Assembly: GCF_025639805.1 (NCBI RefSeq)
Contig: NZ_CP106735.1
Location: forward strand, 558,001-622,000
Origin: Reichenbachiella carrageenanivorans
GTDB taxonomy: Bacteria > Bacteroidota > Bacteroidia > Cytophagales > Cyclobacteriaceae
DNA: 64,000 nucleotides
Direction: 5' to 3'
Both the position numbers and the translations under genes were made by a program. This document shows, piece after piece, positions 1 through 8,784 of the stretch; the stretch's first letter is position 1, and every line of letters begins with the position of its first letter. Under the pieces are notes generated by a model that was not told the DNA's origin, searched no databases, and saw only the letters and a program-made list of their open reading frames with translations.

Positions 1-255
1 GTATTCACCTTTTTTTACAAAAATGACATCTCCAATTTCGCCATTATTGATCGCCGTTTGCAGGTCGTCGTAGGCACTGGCCCAAGAGCTACCATCACCG
101 CCACTGGCTGCATTGATATCTACATAGCTGTCGGCTGTGGTCTGGGCATAGGATGTCGAAGCTGTCAAGGTAAGTATGAGGGCGATCATCAATCCCTTCA
201 TACTATTCAAAAAATCTGTGCGCTTCCCTTGGGGATATTTTAATGTCGTGTTCAT
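1..255 (-). CDS. Secreted right-handed beta-helix protein, N-terminal fragment (cut by window edge)
   Basis: The first 85 codons of a minus-strand gene are present; the reading frame is open to the window edge. The translation begins MNTTLKYPQGKRTDF, followed by a hydrophobic segment (MKGLMIALILTLTASTSYA) that looks like a signal peptide with cleavage near SYA-Q. An internal Met starts MKGLMIA and could be the real start, giving a more usual signal peptide. The mature start (SYVDINAASGGDGSSWASA, then a DLQTAI segment) matches the opening of parallel beta-helix surface proteins. The related secreted proteins at 25-37 kb open with a similar Asp/Gly/Ser-Trp segment. The enzymatic role cannot be judged from this fragment. 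Confidence 0.75.
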   Translation of the reverse strand, partial: MNTTLKYPQGKRTDFLNSMKGLMIALILTLTASTSYAQTTADSYVDINAASGGDGSSWASAYDDLQTAINNGEIGDVIFVKKGEY

Positions 256-416
256 ATCTCAAATTTTTGCTTAAAATGTAGACTCCATTTGCACACCCAA
301 TGAGGCATACATCTGGAAGTGCTAAACTAGGTATACAGTAGGGTAGCGGTCAAAAAAGCAGCGGGTAGTTTTTCCCACCCTTATGGGTAAATGGCTAGAT
401 ATGAGATAGTTAAAAA

Positions 417-1847
417 TCAGTACCCTTGTGTCTGTTCGCTAGAAATGCTAACCAGTTTGCTCCCAGCTTCTTTACGATTGTTCACATTGAGCTTGTCAAA
501 AATGTTTCTGATATGATACTTTACCGTGTTTTGACTGATGAAGTGCTTGTTAGCTATGTCTTTATTGGTACTCCCGCCAGATATATCTTGGAGTATCTCT
601 ATTTCTTTGAGCGTAAAGCGATAGCGCTTGATCAATTCTAAGGTGTGGGTTTCCTTTTCATTAGAGTTTTCATGAAAATGGCTAAGCTGAGCGGTATAGT
701 CAACAATCTTTTGTCTCATCTCATGGTTTTTCAAAGACAACCTTTTGGACTGATAAATAATAACGTAAGTAAAAACGGCCATTTCGAAAACTGAACCTAC
801 CTTGTACCATACGAATGAAATATTCATAAACTGTAGGCCAAAATATGGACTGAGATAATACCCATGGGCCACAAACAGCGGAATGCCATAGGCCAAGAAA
901 AACATGCCAGATTCTAAGGATTTAGTTTTTCTCCAAAGTAAATAACCAGATAAACAAAATACATCCAAGGCCAGCAGCACGACCAATTCAGTAGTTACAT
1001 AATACCAAAAGCTACCGTGCGTAAGGAGTACGCCGATATTGAGCAACTGTGAGAGCACCACTAGCCCAATGCCTATTCGATACAACCTAGGATAGTCTCG
1101 GCTGATACGCAAGTAGCTCTCGATACAAAAGATACAGCTGATGCCCAAAATACTGTTGATGGTGGGTTCGATATATTCGTTGATGCCTTCTGCGCCAAAT
1201 AATAACGCAAAACTACCATCTTTATACACGGCATTGGCAGACATGCATATGGTCATGAAGATGTAATACAGGTAAGTTTTGTGGCTGAGATTGAGATAGG
1301 AAAAAAAATTTATCATCAAGATGCAGATCACAATACCATAGTAAGCACCTGTACCTAGGATTTCGAGCTGCTCCGATCTATAATACTCCACTTCCTCGAG
1401 CAACTGAAGCGGTATTCGGGCTTCAAGCAAGCAGTCTACTTTCAAATAATACGTAGTGGTTTTCTGAGTTGGCAGCAAACGGAAATGAACAAACCGTGTT
1501 TTTTCTGTCCGTGATATCTCTACATCTTGTTGGTAAAGCCAAGCACGTGTGATGTGGGCTTCGGGGATATGCAACACATAAGCCTCTGAGGTGGCTGGTA
1601 TCTCGATTTTGAACCAATATACTCCATTATTGATCCCCTCATAGATCGGCTCGGTATAGGATAGCCAGTCTTGATTACTTGTTTTTTTGATCTGTAAAAG
1701 GGGCTCCTCACTCTTCTGGTAGTGAATAGTTTGTGCATAGGATTGTGACCACCCTACCAAGAACAAAAACAACAGACACCACAATTTAGCAGTCATTGAC
1801 AATCTCTTTCCATTAGCTATGGCAATAATAGAGTTGAACTTGATCAA
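417..1847 (-). CDS. 7TM-DISM sensor receptor with C-terminal LuxR-type DNA-binding domain
   Basis: The protein (476 aa) has an N-terminal signal sequence ending near SYAQ and an extracytoplasmic beta-rich domain at residues ~40-170. This domain type (7TMR-DISMED2) is known in the family as a ligand-binding, carbohydrate-like domain. About seven hydrophobic segments follow (~170-385), then a short linker and a LuxR/GerE helix-turn-helix at ~415-470 (FTLKEIEILQDISGG, NKDIANKHFISQNTVKYHI). It is therefore probably a one-protein membrane sensor with its own DNA-binding output rather than a kinase. It sits between a beta-helix protein gene and the sugar catabolic cluster, so a glycan-derived signal is a reasonable inference. 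A membrane-tethered DNA-binding domain is implied unless it is released by proteolysis. Confidence 0.85.
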   Translation of the reverse strand: MIKFNSIIAIANGKRLSMTAKLWCLLFLFLVGWSQSYAQTIHYQKSEEPLLQIKKTSNQDWLSYTEPIYEGINNGVYWFKIEIPATSEAYVLHIPEAHITRAWLYQQDVEISRTEKTRFVHFRLLPTQKTTTYYLKVDCLLEARIPLQLLEEVEYYRSEQLEILGTGAYYGIVICILMINFFSYLNLSHKTYLYYIFMTICMSANAVYKDGSFALLFGAEGINEYIEPTINSILGISCIFCIESYLRISRDYPRLYRIGIGLVVLSQLLNIGVLLTHGSFWYYVTTELVVLLALDVFCLSGYLLWRKTKSLESGMFFLAYGIPLFVAHGYYLSPYFGLQFMNISFVWYKVGSVFEMAVFTYVIIYQSKRLSLKNHEMRQKIVDYTAQLSHFHENSNEKETHTLELIKRYRFTLKEIEILQDISGGSTNKDIANKHFISQNTVKYHIRNIFDKLNVNNRKEAGSKLVSISSEQTQGY

Positions 1848-1984
1848 AACAAAACTTAGGAATCAAATCAGAACGTTTAGAAATACACATAGCTATGTAA
1901 CAACGAGCTGAAAGCAAATAAATGATGAAAGTAGTTTTATAAAAAGCCTCTGCAATCAGCTGAAACCTGCTGTATATCTAGCCA

Positions 1985-3136
1985 TCAATCTTTCGCCAAA
2001 AAACGAGGAAAATCTTTAACCTCTTCACAGCAGATTTGCTCCATCACTTGCTGAAGCTGTGTTTTGAGCAAACCTATGGCATGGTCGCCTCCACGGGCGC
2101 CTAGTGCCGCTACACTATACATAAATGTGCGACCCAAAAACGCAAAATCTGCCCCACTAGCCAGTGTTCTGGCAATGTCTGGTCCAGATCTCACTCCGCT
2201 GTCCATCATCACCTTGATCTGATCTTTGTATTTCTGTGCAATACCTTTGAGCGGATGAATGGCCGACTGTCCCGCATCCAGCTGTCTGCCGCCGTGGTTG
2301 GACACGATGACCCCGTCTAGCCCCAGTTTGATGGCTGTCTCGGTATCTTGCTCGCTAGCCACTCCCTTGAGCACAATTTTGCCTTTCCACATATCTCGGA
2401 TGGGTGCGATCTTTTCCTCATTTAGCCGTCCCGAAAACGTCTGATTCATGTATTGCCCGAGCTGCTTCATATCCAAGCCTTTGGGCATATAGGGCTTTAG
2501 TGTTTTAAACTCTGGCTGACCATTAATCAATGTGCGAAGTGCCCACTCTGGTCGAGTCATCATTTGCCTGATATTCCTAAAAGTCATCCGAGGCGGCATG
2601 GCAAGTCCATTCCTAATGTCTCGTGGGCGAAAACCAAACGTAGGCACATCAGCCAGTAGTACTAGTACAGGGCATTCGGCAGCAGCGGCCCGCTTGATCA
2701 CGTCGTCTCGCAGTCGATCCTCTGCGGGATGATACAGCTGAAACCACACCTTGCCCTCCGTCAGTTCGCTTGCCCGCTCGATGTCCATGGTAGTGACTGT
2801 GCTCAGAATGAACGGCACATTGTGCTTGTGAGCGGCTTTCGCCAAAATCTCAGGAGCCTTGGGCCACATAAGCCCTTGCAACCCTACTGGCGAAATCCCA
2901 AACGGCGCATCGTAGACCTGTCCAAACAATTCGGTTTTCATCTCAGACCGATGATGCTTAGTCAGGTATTGAGGAATCAGCTCTACCTCACGGATTTCTC
3001 TTGTGTTTTTATCCAGATTGATATCTTCATTGCAGCCACCATCCAAGTATTCAAAAGCAAATTTTGGAATTTTCCGCATGGCTCGGTACCGCAAGTCGTC
3101 GATCGATGGGTAATTGGCATCGTATGTATAGCTCAT
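1985..3136 (-). CDS. FMN-dependent alpha-hydroxy-acid oxidase/dehydrogenase (L-lactate dehydrogenase type)
   Basis: The 383-aa length and motifs fit the FMN-dependent alpha-hydroxy-acid dehydrogenase family (LldD, glycolate oxidase). Near residue 280 is the signature SNHGGRQLD, holding the catalytic His and the substrate-binding Arg. MMDSGVRSGPDIARTLASGA follows as the FMN-phosphate region, and a flavin-site PVGLQGLMWP lies near the N terminus. Members oxidise L-lactate or related 2-hydroxy acids to 2-oxo acids. The gene ends the minus-strand cluster, 32 bp after the aminopeptidase P gene. If the cluster's FAH-family hydrolase releases lactate plus pyruvate, this enzyme would convert the lactate to pyruvate; that link is inferred from context. 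The exact substrate is not readable from sequence. Confidence 0.9.
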   Translation of the reverse strand: MSYTYDANYPSIDDLRYRAMRKIPKFAFEYLDGGCNEDINLDKNTREIREVELIPQYLTKHHRSEMKTELFGQVYDAPFGISPVGLQGLMWPKAPEILAKAAHKHNVPFILSTVTTMDIERASELTEGKVWFQLYHPAEDRLRDDVIKRAAAAECPVLVLLADVPTFGFRPRDIRNGLAMPPRMTFRNIRQMMTRPEWALRTLINGQPEFKTLKPYMPKGLDMKQLGQYMNQTFSGRLNEEKIAPIRDMWKGKIVLKGVASEQDTETAIKLGLDGVIVSNHGGRQLDAGQSAIHPLKGIAQKYKDQIKVMMDSGVRSGPDIARTLASGADFAFLGRTFMYSVAALGARGGDHAIGLLKTQLQQVMEQICCEEVKDFPRFLAKD

Positions 3137-3168
3137 AAAATAATTGGTATGAATAAGACCCGTAAGAC

Positions 3169-4458
3169 TTATTCGTTCATCAATGTTTCTATCTCTTCTA
3201 GTTCGAGCGGAATGTCTCGCATCAAATTAAAATTCTCTTCTTTGCCAATCACCACGTTGTCTTCTAGTCGGATACCCAGCTTTTCTTCTGGGATATAAAT
3301 ACCTGGCTCCACAGTCAGCACTGTACCTTCCTGAATCGGCGCATAGAAATCGCCCACATCGTGTACATCCAAGCCCAAAAAGTGAGACGTGCCGTGCATA
3401 AAATACCTTTTGTAAGCGGGGTGGTGAGGGTCTTGATTTTTAATATCTGTCTGATCAATCAAACCTAAACCTACCAGCTCCTGTTCCATGATGAGTCCTA
3501 CTTCTTTGTTGTAATCTGTGATGACTACCCCGGGTCTCAGCATTTCAGTGGCTTGTTTTTTTACACGCAGCACGGCTTCGTATACGGCCTTTTGTCTTGG
3601 CGAAAACCGACCACTCACTGGGATACTCCTAGTCATGTCGGCGTTGTAGTTGGCATACTCAGCAGCCACATCTAGCAATAAAATATCTCCTGCCTCGCAT
3701 CTTTTCTTATTCTCTATATAATGCAAAATACAAGAATCCGCCCCACTCGCCACAATAGGCGGATAAGCAAATCCTCTGGATTTTTGTCTTACAAATTCGT
3801 GTATGAATTCGGCTTCAATTTCGTATTCGGTCACGCCCGGTTTTACAAATTTCAAGATGCGTCTAAAGCCGTCGTTGGTAATGTCACAGGCCGTCTGCAG
3901 CTGATCTATTTCATCTTTGGACTTCATCGTTCGGATGCGCTGCATGATGGGTGCCGCCCGCTGGTAATGGTGATTGGGATACTTGGCTCTGCACCATTTG
4001 GAAAAACGATCGTCGCGTATCTCCACATCTAGCATGGCTCTGGTGTGCTCATTGGCATTGAGATAAATATGCTGAGAAGCTACCACCAATCCACTGAACA
4101 TTTGCTCAAATGACGAAAGCCATTGAACGTTCTGAATACCAGAAATGGTGCGGGCTTCATCCTTGGTCAGTTTGTGTCCTTCCCATACGGCAATCAGTTC
4201 ATTCGTTTCTCTTATAAAAAGAATCTCTCGCTGAGTGGGATCAGGGAAATCTGGTCGGAGCACCAAAATTGTTTCTTCCTGATCTATGCCTGTCAAATAA
4301 AGCAAATCATTGTTTTGTCGAAAAGGCATCACCCCGTCGGCATTGGTGGGCATGATGTCGTTGGAATTGAAAACTGCTACTGCATCTGCAACCATGGCCT
4401 GCGTCAGTTTGGCTCTGTTGCTGATGTATAAATCATTAGTTGGGGGAGTGTATCGCAT
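3169..4458 (-). CDS. pepP: Xaa-Pro aminopeptidase (aminopeptidase P, M24 family)
   Basis: The 429-aa protein has the two-domain layout of aminopeptidase P: an N-terminal AMP_N domain (~1-150) and a C-terminal pita-bread metallopeptidase domain. Dinuclear-metal ligand motifs are visible: LLDVAAEYANYNADMTRS (two Asp), the HGTSHFLGLDVHDVG His region, the VEPGIYIPEE Glu and GIRLEDNVVI Glu. It removes N-terminal residues preceding proline, in the cytoplasm. A 159-bp gap separates it from the FAH-family gene upstream, so it may be co-transcribed or have its own promoter. A peptidase here is not obviously part of sugar catabolism and may be incidental. Confidence 0.93.
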   Translation of the reverse strand: MRYTPPTNDLYISNRAKLTQAMVADAVAVFNSNDIMPTNADGVMPFRQNNDLLYLTGIDQEETILVLRPDFPDPTQREILFIRETNELIAVWEGHKLTKDEARTISGIQNVQWLSSFEQMFSGLVVASQHIYLNANEHTRAMLDVEIRDDRFSKWCRAKYPNHHYQRAAPIMQRIRTMKSKDEIDQLQTACDITNDGFRRILKFVKPGVTEYEIEAEFIHEFVRQKSRGFAYPPIVASGADSCILHYIENKKRCEAGDILLLDVAAEYANYNADMTRSIPVSGRFSPRQKAVYEAVLRVKKQATEMLRPGVVITDYNKEVGLIMEQELVGLGLIDQTDIKNQDPHHPAYKRYFMHGTSHFLGLDVHDVGDFYAPIQEGTVLTVEPGIYIPEEKLGIRLEDNVVIGKEENFNLMRDIPLELEEIETLMNE

Positions 4459-4617
4459 GTTTGTTGTTTAATAAATTAAATACAATGAAAGGATTATTAA
4501 AACACTCCCAAGGCACCATTGGATCACGATAAGAGACCCTAAGTACCTTGAGAATATTGTATTTAGTATTGGCTCATCCAAGTCGAAACGGGCAGTAACT
4601 ACTTGCCTATCCCAATA

Positions 4618-5475
4618 CTATTTTTTGTACGTTTTTACTTTTTGCACGGAAGTGCCCAGACCATCGATACCCAGCTCGACCACATCGCCGTCTTTGAGAT
4701 AGGTAGGCGGCTTGAGTCCCATGCCTACACCGAATGGTGTACCTGTAGAAATAATATCTCCTGGCAATAATGTCATATACTGACTAATGTAGCTCACCAA
4801 ATGAGGCACATCAAAAATCAAGTCCGATGTATCGCTGTCTTGCTGCATTTCACCGTTTACTTTGAGCCACAGCCTGAGGTTTCCTGGATCTGATATTTCG
4901 TCTCGTGTGGCTATGAATGGCCCGATCGGCGCAAAGGTGTCTGCACTTTTGCCCTTCACCCACTGGCCACTTCGCTCTAGCTGAAAAGCCCGTTCACTCA
5001 CGTCGTTGTGTAGCACATATCCAGCGATGTGATCCATGGCATCTGCTTGGTCTACATAGCTAGCTTTTTTGCCTATCACGATGGCAAGCTCTACTTCCCA
5101 ATCAGTCTTTTCACTACCTTTTGGAATCACGATATCGTCGTTGGGGCCTACGATGGCAGATGTGGCTTTGAAAAACAATACTGGCTCTGCAGGAATATCC
5201 ATTCCGCTTTCGGCAGCGTGTTTGGCGTAGTTTAGTCCTACACAGACAATCTTGGATGGACGTGCTAGGGGAGCTCCCAATCTCACAGCTGCCTCTACTT
5301 TGGGCAAAGTGTCCACCTGCGCTGCAACCTTGGATGTCAAATCTGCCAAAGCATCTCCTGCAAAAAATGCTTCATCGTATTCGGCTACCAAGCCGCTTAC
5401 GTCTAATCTCGTACCATCACTAAGTAGCACGCCCGGTTTCTCACTGCCTTCGGCTCCAAATCTTATTAATTTCAT
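4618..5475 (-). CDS. Fumarylacetoacetate hydrolase family protein (candidate diketo-deoxy-sugar-acid hydrolase)
   Basis: The 285-aa protein has the FAH-fold layout: CVGLNYAKHAAE, PVLFFKATSAIVGPNDDIVIP, the metal-ligand segment DWEVELAIVIG, YVLHNDVSERAFQ and the C-terminal GDIISTGTPFGVGMG. Relatives of this length include 2,4-diketo-3-deoxy-L-fuconate/L-rhamnonate hydrolase, which releases pyruvate and L-lactate, as well as unrelated homologues. The neighbouring sugar dehydrogenase candidates, the L-lactate-type dehydrogenase and the rhamnose transporter favour a deoxy-sugar acid substrate; this is inference. The D-2-hydroxyacid dehydrogenase gene upstream ends only 10 bp before this start, so the two are almost certainly co-transcribed. 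Confidence 0.88.
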   Translation of the reverse strand: MKLIRFGAEGSEKPGVLLSDGTRLDVSGLVAEYDEAFFAGDALADLTSKVAAQVDTLPKVEAAVRLGAPLARPSKIVCVGLNYAKHAAESGMDIPAEPVLFFKATSAIVGPNDDIVIPKGSEKTDWEVELAIVIGKKASYVDQADAMDHIAGYVLHNDVSERAFQLERSGQWVKGKSADTFAPIGPFIATRDEISDPGNLRLWLKVNGEMQQDSDTSDLIFDVPHLVSYISQYMTLLPGDIISTGTPFGVGMGLKPPTYLKDGDVVELGIDGLGTSVQKVKTYKK

Positions 5476-5485
5476 CTTCCTCTTT

Positions 5486-6409
5486 TTATACTGTTAATAA
5501 CTCTACTGCTTTTTGTGCAGCCAATGTTTGTAGTTCGGTAATACTACTGCCGCTGTGCCATGCCGTATGGCTGGTCACTACCAAATTCTTTGCTTTGAGC
5601 AAGGGATGATCGTTGGACAGCGGCTCTTCTTCTACTACATCCAGCGCTGCACCACCGATCACTCCATTGTTGAGCGCGTCCATCAGGTCATTGGTGCTTA
5701 CCAAACCGCCTCTACTGGTGTTGACCACAATGCTTGTAGCTTTCATTTTGGCCAGCACTTCTGCATTGATGAGGTGGTGCGTAGCTGGTACCAATGGACA
5801 GTGCAAACTCACCACATCTGCGCTTTCCCAAATTTCTTCTAGTGTAGCCGATGCTACGCCTAGCTCGGCAAACTGCTCCTCGCTAAGCCCTGGATCGTAA
5901 GCGATCACAGTCATCCCAAAAGCCTGTGCTCTGCTCGCTACTCGCTGGGAAATCCTACCCAAACCAATCAAAGCCAAAGTAGACTGCCGTAATGGTGGCA
6001 AGGTCTGTGGTGAAGTGATGACCCATGTGCCCTGATTGATCCTATCCCAAGTAGAGAGGATCTGACGCTGTGCAGCGAGCATCAATGCCACGGTATGATC
6101 CGCCACCTCGTTGAGGCAGTAGTCTGGCACGTTGGCCACGGGTATGTCTTTATCTTTAGCAGCTGTCAAGTCTATATTATCTAATCCTATACCATACCTC
6201 ACGATGCCTTTGCATTGAGTCATGGCTGCTATGGCGGCGGCCTTTACAGGTGCCCACTGGGCGATCACAACATCTGCATCTTTGACTAATGTTGCTACCT
6301 CTTCTTCGGTCTTGCACTGGGCATCTACTACTGTATGACCTGCTCCTTCTATAATTTCTCTTTCTACGTCTATATTTGGAAAATTCCAATCCGTAATTAC
6401 TACTTTCAT
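5486..6409 (-). CDS. D-2-hydroxyacid dehydrogenase, CtBP-like
   Basis: The 307-aa protein is an NAD-dependent D-isomer 2-hydroxyacid dehydrogenase. The Rossmann dinucleotide motif appears as LIGLGRISQRVA, with Ser at the usual third Gly. The catalytic set is recognisable: Arg in NTSRGGLV, Glu in ALDVVEEEPL and His in TSHTAWHS. RYGIGLDNIDL followed by VANVPDYCLNEVADHTVAL is typical of the C-terminal-binding-protein-like branch. The reaction would be reversible conversion of a 2-oxo acid and a D-2-hydroxy acid. It lies inside the catabolic operon between the FAH-family and acetoacetate-decarboxylase-family genes, so its substrate is probably a pathway intermediate rather than a general metabolite. 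Confidence 0.9.
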   Translation of the reverse strand: MKVVITDWNFPNIDVEREIIEGAGHTVVDAQCKTEEEVATLVKDADVVIAQWAPVKAAAIAAMTQCKGIVRYGIGLDNIDLTAAKDKDIPVANVPDYCLNEVADHTVALMLAAQRQILSTWDRINQGTWVITSPQTLPPLRQSTLALIGLGRISQRVASRAQAFGMTVIAYDPGLSEEQFAELGVASATLEEIWESADVVSLHCPLVPATHHLINAEVLAKMKATSIVVNTSRGGLVSTNDLMDALNNGVIGGAALDVVEEEPLSNDHPLLKAKNLVVTSHTAWHSGSSITELQTLAAQKAVELLTV

Positions 6410-6469
6410 ACTTCTCTTATTTTACTTTTCAATGGCCTGATTCAGGCATTTATTCCTTGTGCGCTACTG

Positions 6470-7216
6470 CTAACCTTTCCTCAAATAGTCATGTACTATT
6501 TCGCCTTCTACCAAGGTGAACTCCCCCTTCCAAAAGCATGCATGGCCTTCTTCTAGCACGGGCAGTTTGTAGATAGGTGCTTGCATATTGGGCCTGAGTG
6601 CCACCGAACATGGGTCTATCCAGCTTTCGGCTATTTTCACATTTTCCAAATTGCGGGATGTGATTTGCCGAATGGCTGTCTCGCCATTGATATGATTGAT
6701 CACCTTGTAATTGAGATTGACGGAAAAGTCGAAGGTCATGTCTTTGAACTCCTGAATTGTCCCTCGGTTTTGCTTGTAGGCCATGGTGCCATTGACTACC
6801 TCTATGCCATTGCGCTCTAGCGAACCGATGATTAGGTCTCCATTGAAATCCACCTTCGGATTGCCCCATTTTTTGGGCTGTCCGTGTACTTCTCTGCCTT
6901 GCGAAATACCGCCGTCGCTATTCAAAAACAAAAACGGCGAATAACCACCCACTGCTTTGCCTGGTAGCTCTGCGTCTAGCATCACATTGCACTCCTGATA
7001 TTGCCCGAGATAATCGGTGTCATTCATGTTGTAGATGTGAATAAGTACCCAGTCGCTTCTCAGTTTGAGCGGAGCAGGCAGCAATTTTTCAGCAGCTTTA
7101 CGATCCGTTTTGTACGAAAGCGTGAGCACCTCCACATCGCGAAACGAAAACGGAAAAGGAGCCGCCAAAGGAGCTCCTATTGGCGTAGACCAATGGTTGT
7201 TTTCTTGCAAACTCAT
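6470..7216 (-). CDS. Acetoacetate decarboxylase family protein
   Basis: The 248-aa protein matches the acetoacetate decarboxylase (ADC) fold family. The signature segment GREVHGQPKKWGNP carries the adjacent Lys pair that in classical ADC includes the Schiff-base lysine; the preceding Glu-rich segment (QECNVMLDAELPGK) is also family-like. Members decarboxylate beta-keto acids, but several divergent members have hydratase, aldolase-like or cyclase activity instead, so the substrate is open. Its start codon overlaps the stop of the upstream unknown gene by one base, indicating translational coupling. An ADC homologue in a sugar locus is unusual and hints at a beta-keto acid intermediate. Confidence 0.88.
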   Translation of the reverse strand: MSLQENNHWSTPIGAPLAAPFPFSFRDVEVLTLSYKTDRKAAEKLLPAPLKLRSDWVLIHIYNMNDTDYLGQYQECNVMLDAELPGKAVGGYSPFLFLNSDGGISQGREVHGQPKKWGNPKVDFNGDLIIGSLERNGIEVVNGTMAYKQNRGTIQEFKDMTFDFSVNLNYKVINHINGETAIRQITSRNLENVKIAESWIDPCSVALRPNMQAPIYKLPVLEEGHACFWKGEFTLVEGEIVHDYLRKG

Positions 7217-7968
7217 TATTTTTTGTCCTTTAATCGTGGGGCATGGGCGGGTGCTTTTTTGCCTACTCGTTCATAGTATTCGGCTGGGATCTGCTTAGGG
7301 TCTTTGTACACGAGCCACTTGCACGGTGCCTCCGAATCTGGGTTGTATTCTGTGACTCTCATCGGGTGACCATAATTTTCGATCGATAGGATCTCATTGA
7401 CCATGGTGCAATGGGTACAGTAGTAGCTAATGTCTTTTTTGCCCCAGCTCCAAGGTTGTGCTTTTTTGGTACAGCCGAATACTTCGGGATTTTCCACTTC
7501 GCCACGATCTACCCGCTGACGAGCCACTCCTCCACTCCCGCAAGAGTCTAACACGAGCGTATATTTTTCTTCGTCTTCTACTACTTCTATTTCTCCCTGT
7601 CTATCTGGCCCCATCAAGTGACCTCTTAGTCCTTCGATAGTCAGCTGCAACTGAGTCTCTACATCCTGCACCATTACTTTATCGTATCGGTCTTTGTAGT
7701 AGCTACCCAAAATCGAGCGGTAGGCTTTTTCCAATTCGTCTTCGCCAAAATTGTCGGCGATATAGGTAAAAAAAGACCATGCCCAATTGGTAAACATATC
7801 ATGAACTACCTCCCACTCTAATCGAGCATATTCGGTGATTCTTTTGGCTTCTTCGAGATCGCCCTTTTGCATGGCTTCGTAGGCTAGTGCCAAAGAAGAC
7901 TTGCCTACCTCAGAAGGTTTGTCCTGTCTAAGGTCTCGGTTGATAATATCTGATTTTGATAATTTCAT
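7216..7968 (-). CDS. Uncharacterised Cys-rich protein of the catabolic operon
   Basis: I do not recognise this 250-aa protein. It has no signal peptide or membrane segment. The N-terminal half (~20-125) looks alpha-helical and charged (ALAYEAMQKGDLEEAKRITE, NWAWSFFTYIADNFGEDELE). The C-terminal half has conserved-looking cysteines: LDSCGSGGVARQ near 147, a Cys near 169, YYCTHCTMVNE (CxxC) near 187-190 and APCKWLVY near 221, plus His and Trp. Four or more Cys in this arrangement could bind a metal or iron-sulfur cluster, or act in substrate chemistry. It is coupled to the ADC homologue (one-base overlap) and sits 21 bp after an SDR gene, so it probably acts in the same pathway. Confidence 0.8.
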   Translation of the reverse strand: MKLSKSDIINRDLRQDKPSEVGKSSLALAYEAMQKGDLEEAKRITEYARLEWEVVHDMFTNWAWSFFTYIADNFGEDELEKAYRSILGSYYKDRYDKVMVQDVETQLQLTIEGLRGHLMGPDRQGEIEVVEDEEKYTLVLDSCGSGGVARQRVDRGEVENPEVFGCTKKAQPWSWGKKDISYYCTHCTMVNEILSIENYGHPMRVTEYNPDSEAPCKWLVYKDPKQIPAEYYERVGKKAPAHAPRLKDKK

Positions 7969-7989
7969 AGGTATCTATTTTTGAATTAA

Positions 7990-8769
7990 TTAGCTATTGA
8001 GCATAAAGCCGCCACACACGTTGATGTCTTGTCCGGTAATGAAACTGCCCTTTTCAGAAGCCAAAAAGACAATGAGATTGGCTACATCATCGGCTTTTCC
8101 TAGCCTGCCTAGGGGTGTCTGAGCAGTCCAGGCTTCCGCCAATTCTGCTGAGTTTTTGCCAGTAATAGGTGATAACTCTGGATATAGGTCGTTCCACATC
8201 GGTGTCATGATAGGGCCTGGGCTCACGGTATTTACCCGAATGCCTTTGGCACCATAGGCCAGTGCAAGCGATTCTGAAAAATTGCTCACGCCAGCTTTAG
8301 CTGCGGCATAGTGTGCTGACACGGCTCTTCCTTTTCTGCCTGCATTCGAGCCTAGGTTGATGATGATGCCACCATGATCCATGATCTCTGCGGCGCCTAC
8401 AGCTACCTGAAACAACGCCCGAACATCTATTTCAAATACTTCGTCCCATTCTTCGATCGTGATTTCATTCAGTTTATTAAAATGACAAACACCTGCTGAG
8501 TTGATTACTATATCGATTCTGCCTGCAAGGTCCTTTGCTCTAGAGGCTACCGTTTTGGCGCCTTGGGTATCGCGTAGATCTTGTACTATGGCATGATGCT
8601 GAGTATGTGCAGTAGGTAGCTCAGTCAAAAGTGCATTGAGTTTGGTTTCGTCTCTTTCTACGCCCACTATGGTGCAGCCTTGTGCGGCCAATTGCTTGGC
8701 TGTAGCTGCTCCAAATCCACTCGCCACTCCTGTAATTAGTGCTACTTTATTTTCAAATTCCAATTCCAT
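7990..8769 (-). CDS. Short-chain dehydrogenase/reductase (SDR), classical type
   Basis: The 259-aa protein is a classical SDR. Visible features are the cofactor motif ITGVASGFGAA (TGxxxGxG), the NSAG segment of the central strand (VINSAGVCHF), the catalytic Ser in LGSNAGRKG and Tyr-Lys in HYAAAKAG, and the C-terminal PLGRLGKADDVANLIVFLAS and GQDINVCGGF. These enzymes oxidise or reduce alcohols and sugars with NAD(P). An acidic residue following the first strand region (VGVERDE) favours NAD. In the operon it may oxidise a sugar to its lactone or a keto-deoxy sugar acid. It is separate from the second SDR upstream, so two successive oxidations are plausible. Confidence 0.9.
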   Translation of the reverse strand: MELEFENKVALITGVASGFGAATAKQLAAQGCTIVGVERDETKLNALLTELPTAHTQHHAIVQDLRDTQGAKTVASRAKDLAGRIDIVINSAGVCHFNKLNEITIEEWDEVFEIDVRALFQVAVGAAEIMDHGGIIINLGSNAGRKGRAVSAHYAAAKAGVSNFSESLALAYGAKGIRVNTVSPGPIMTPMWNDLYPELSPITGKNSAELAEAWTAQTPLGRLGKADDVANLIVFLASEKGSFITGQDINVCGGFMLNS

Positions 8770-8784
8770 CTTTTTTTCTATTTA

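Noticed and set aside
2729..3298. 189-codon plus-strand open frame
   Set aside because: It lies opposite the FMN-dependent dehydrogenase and aminopeptidase P genes, which have full family motifs; composition is not protein-like.
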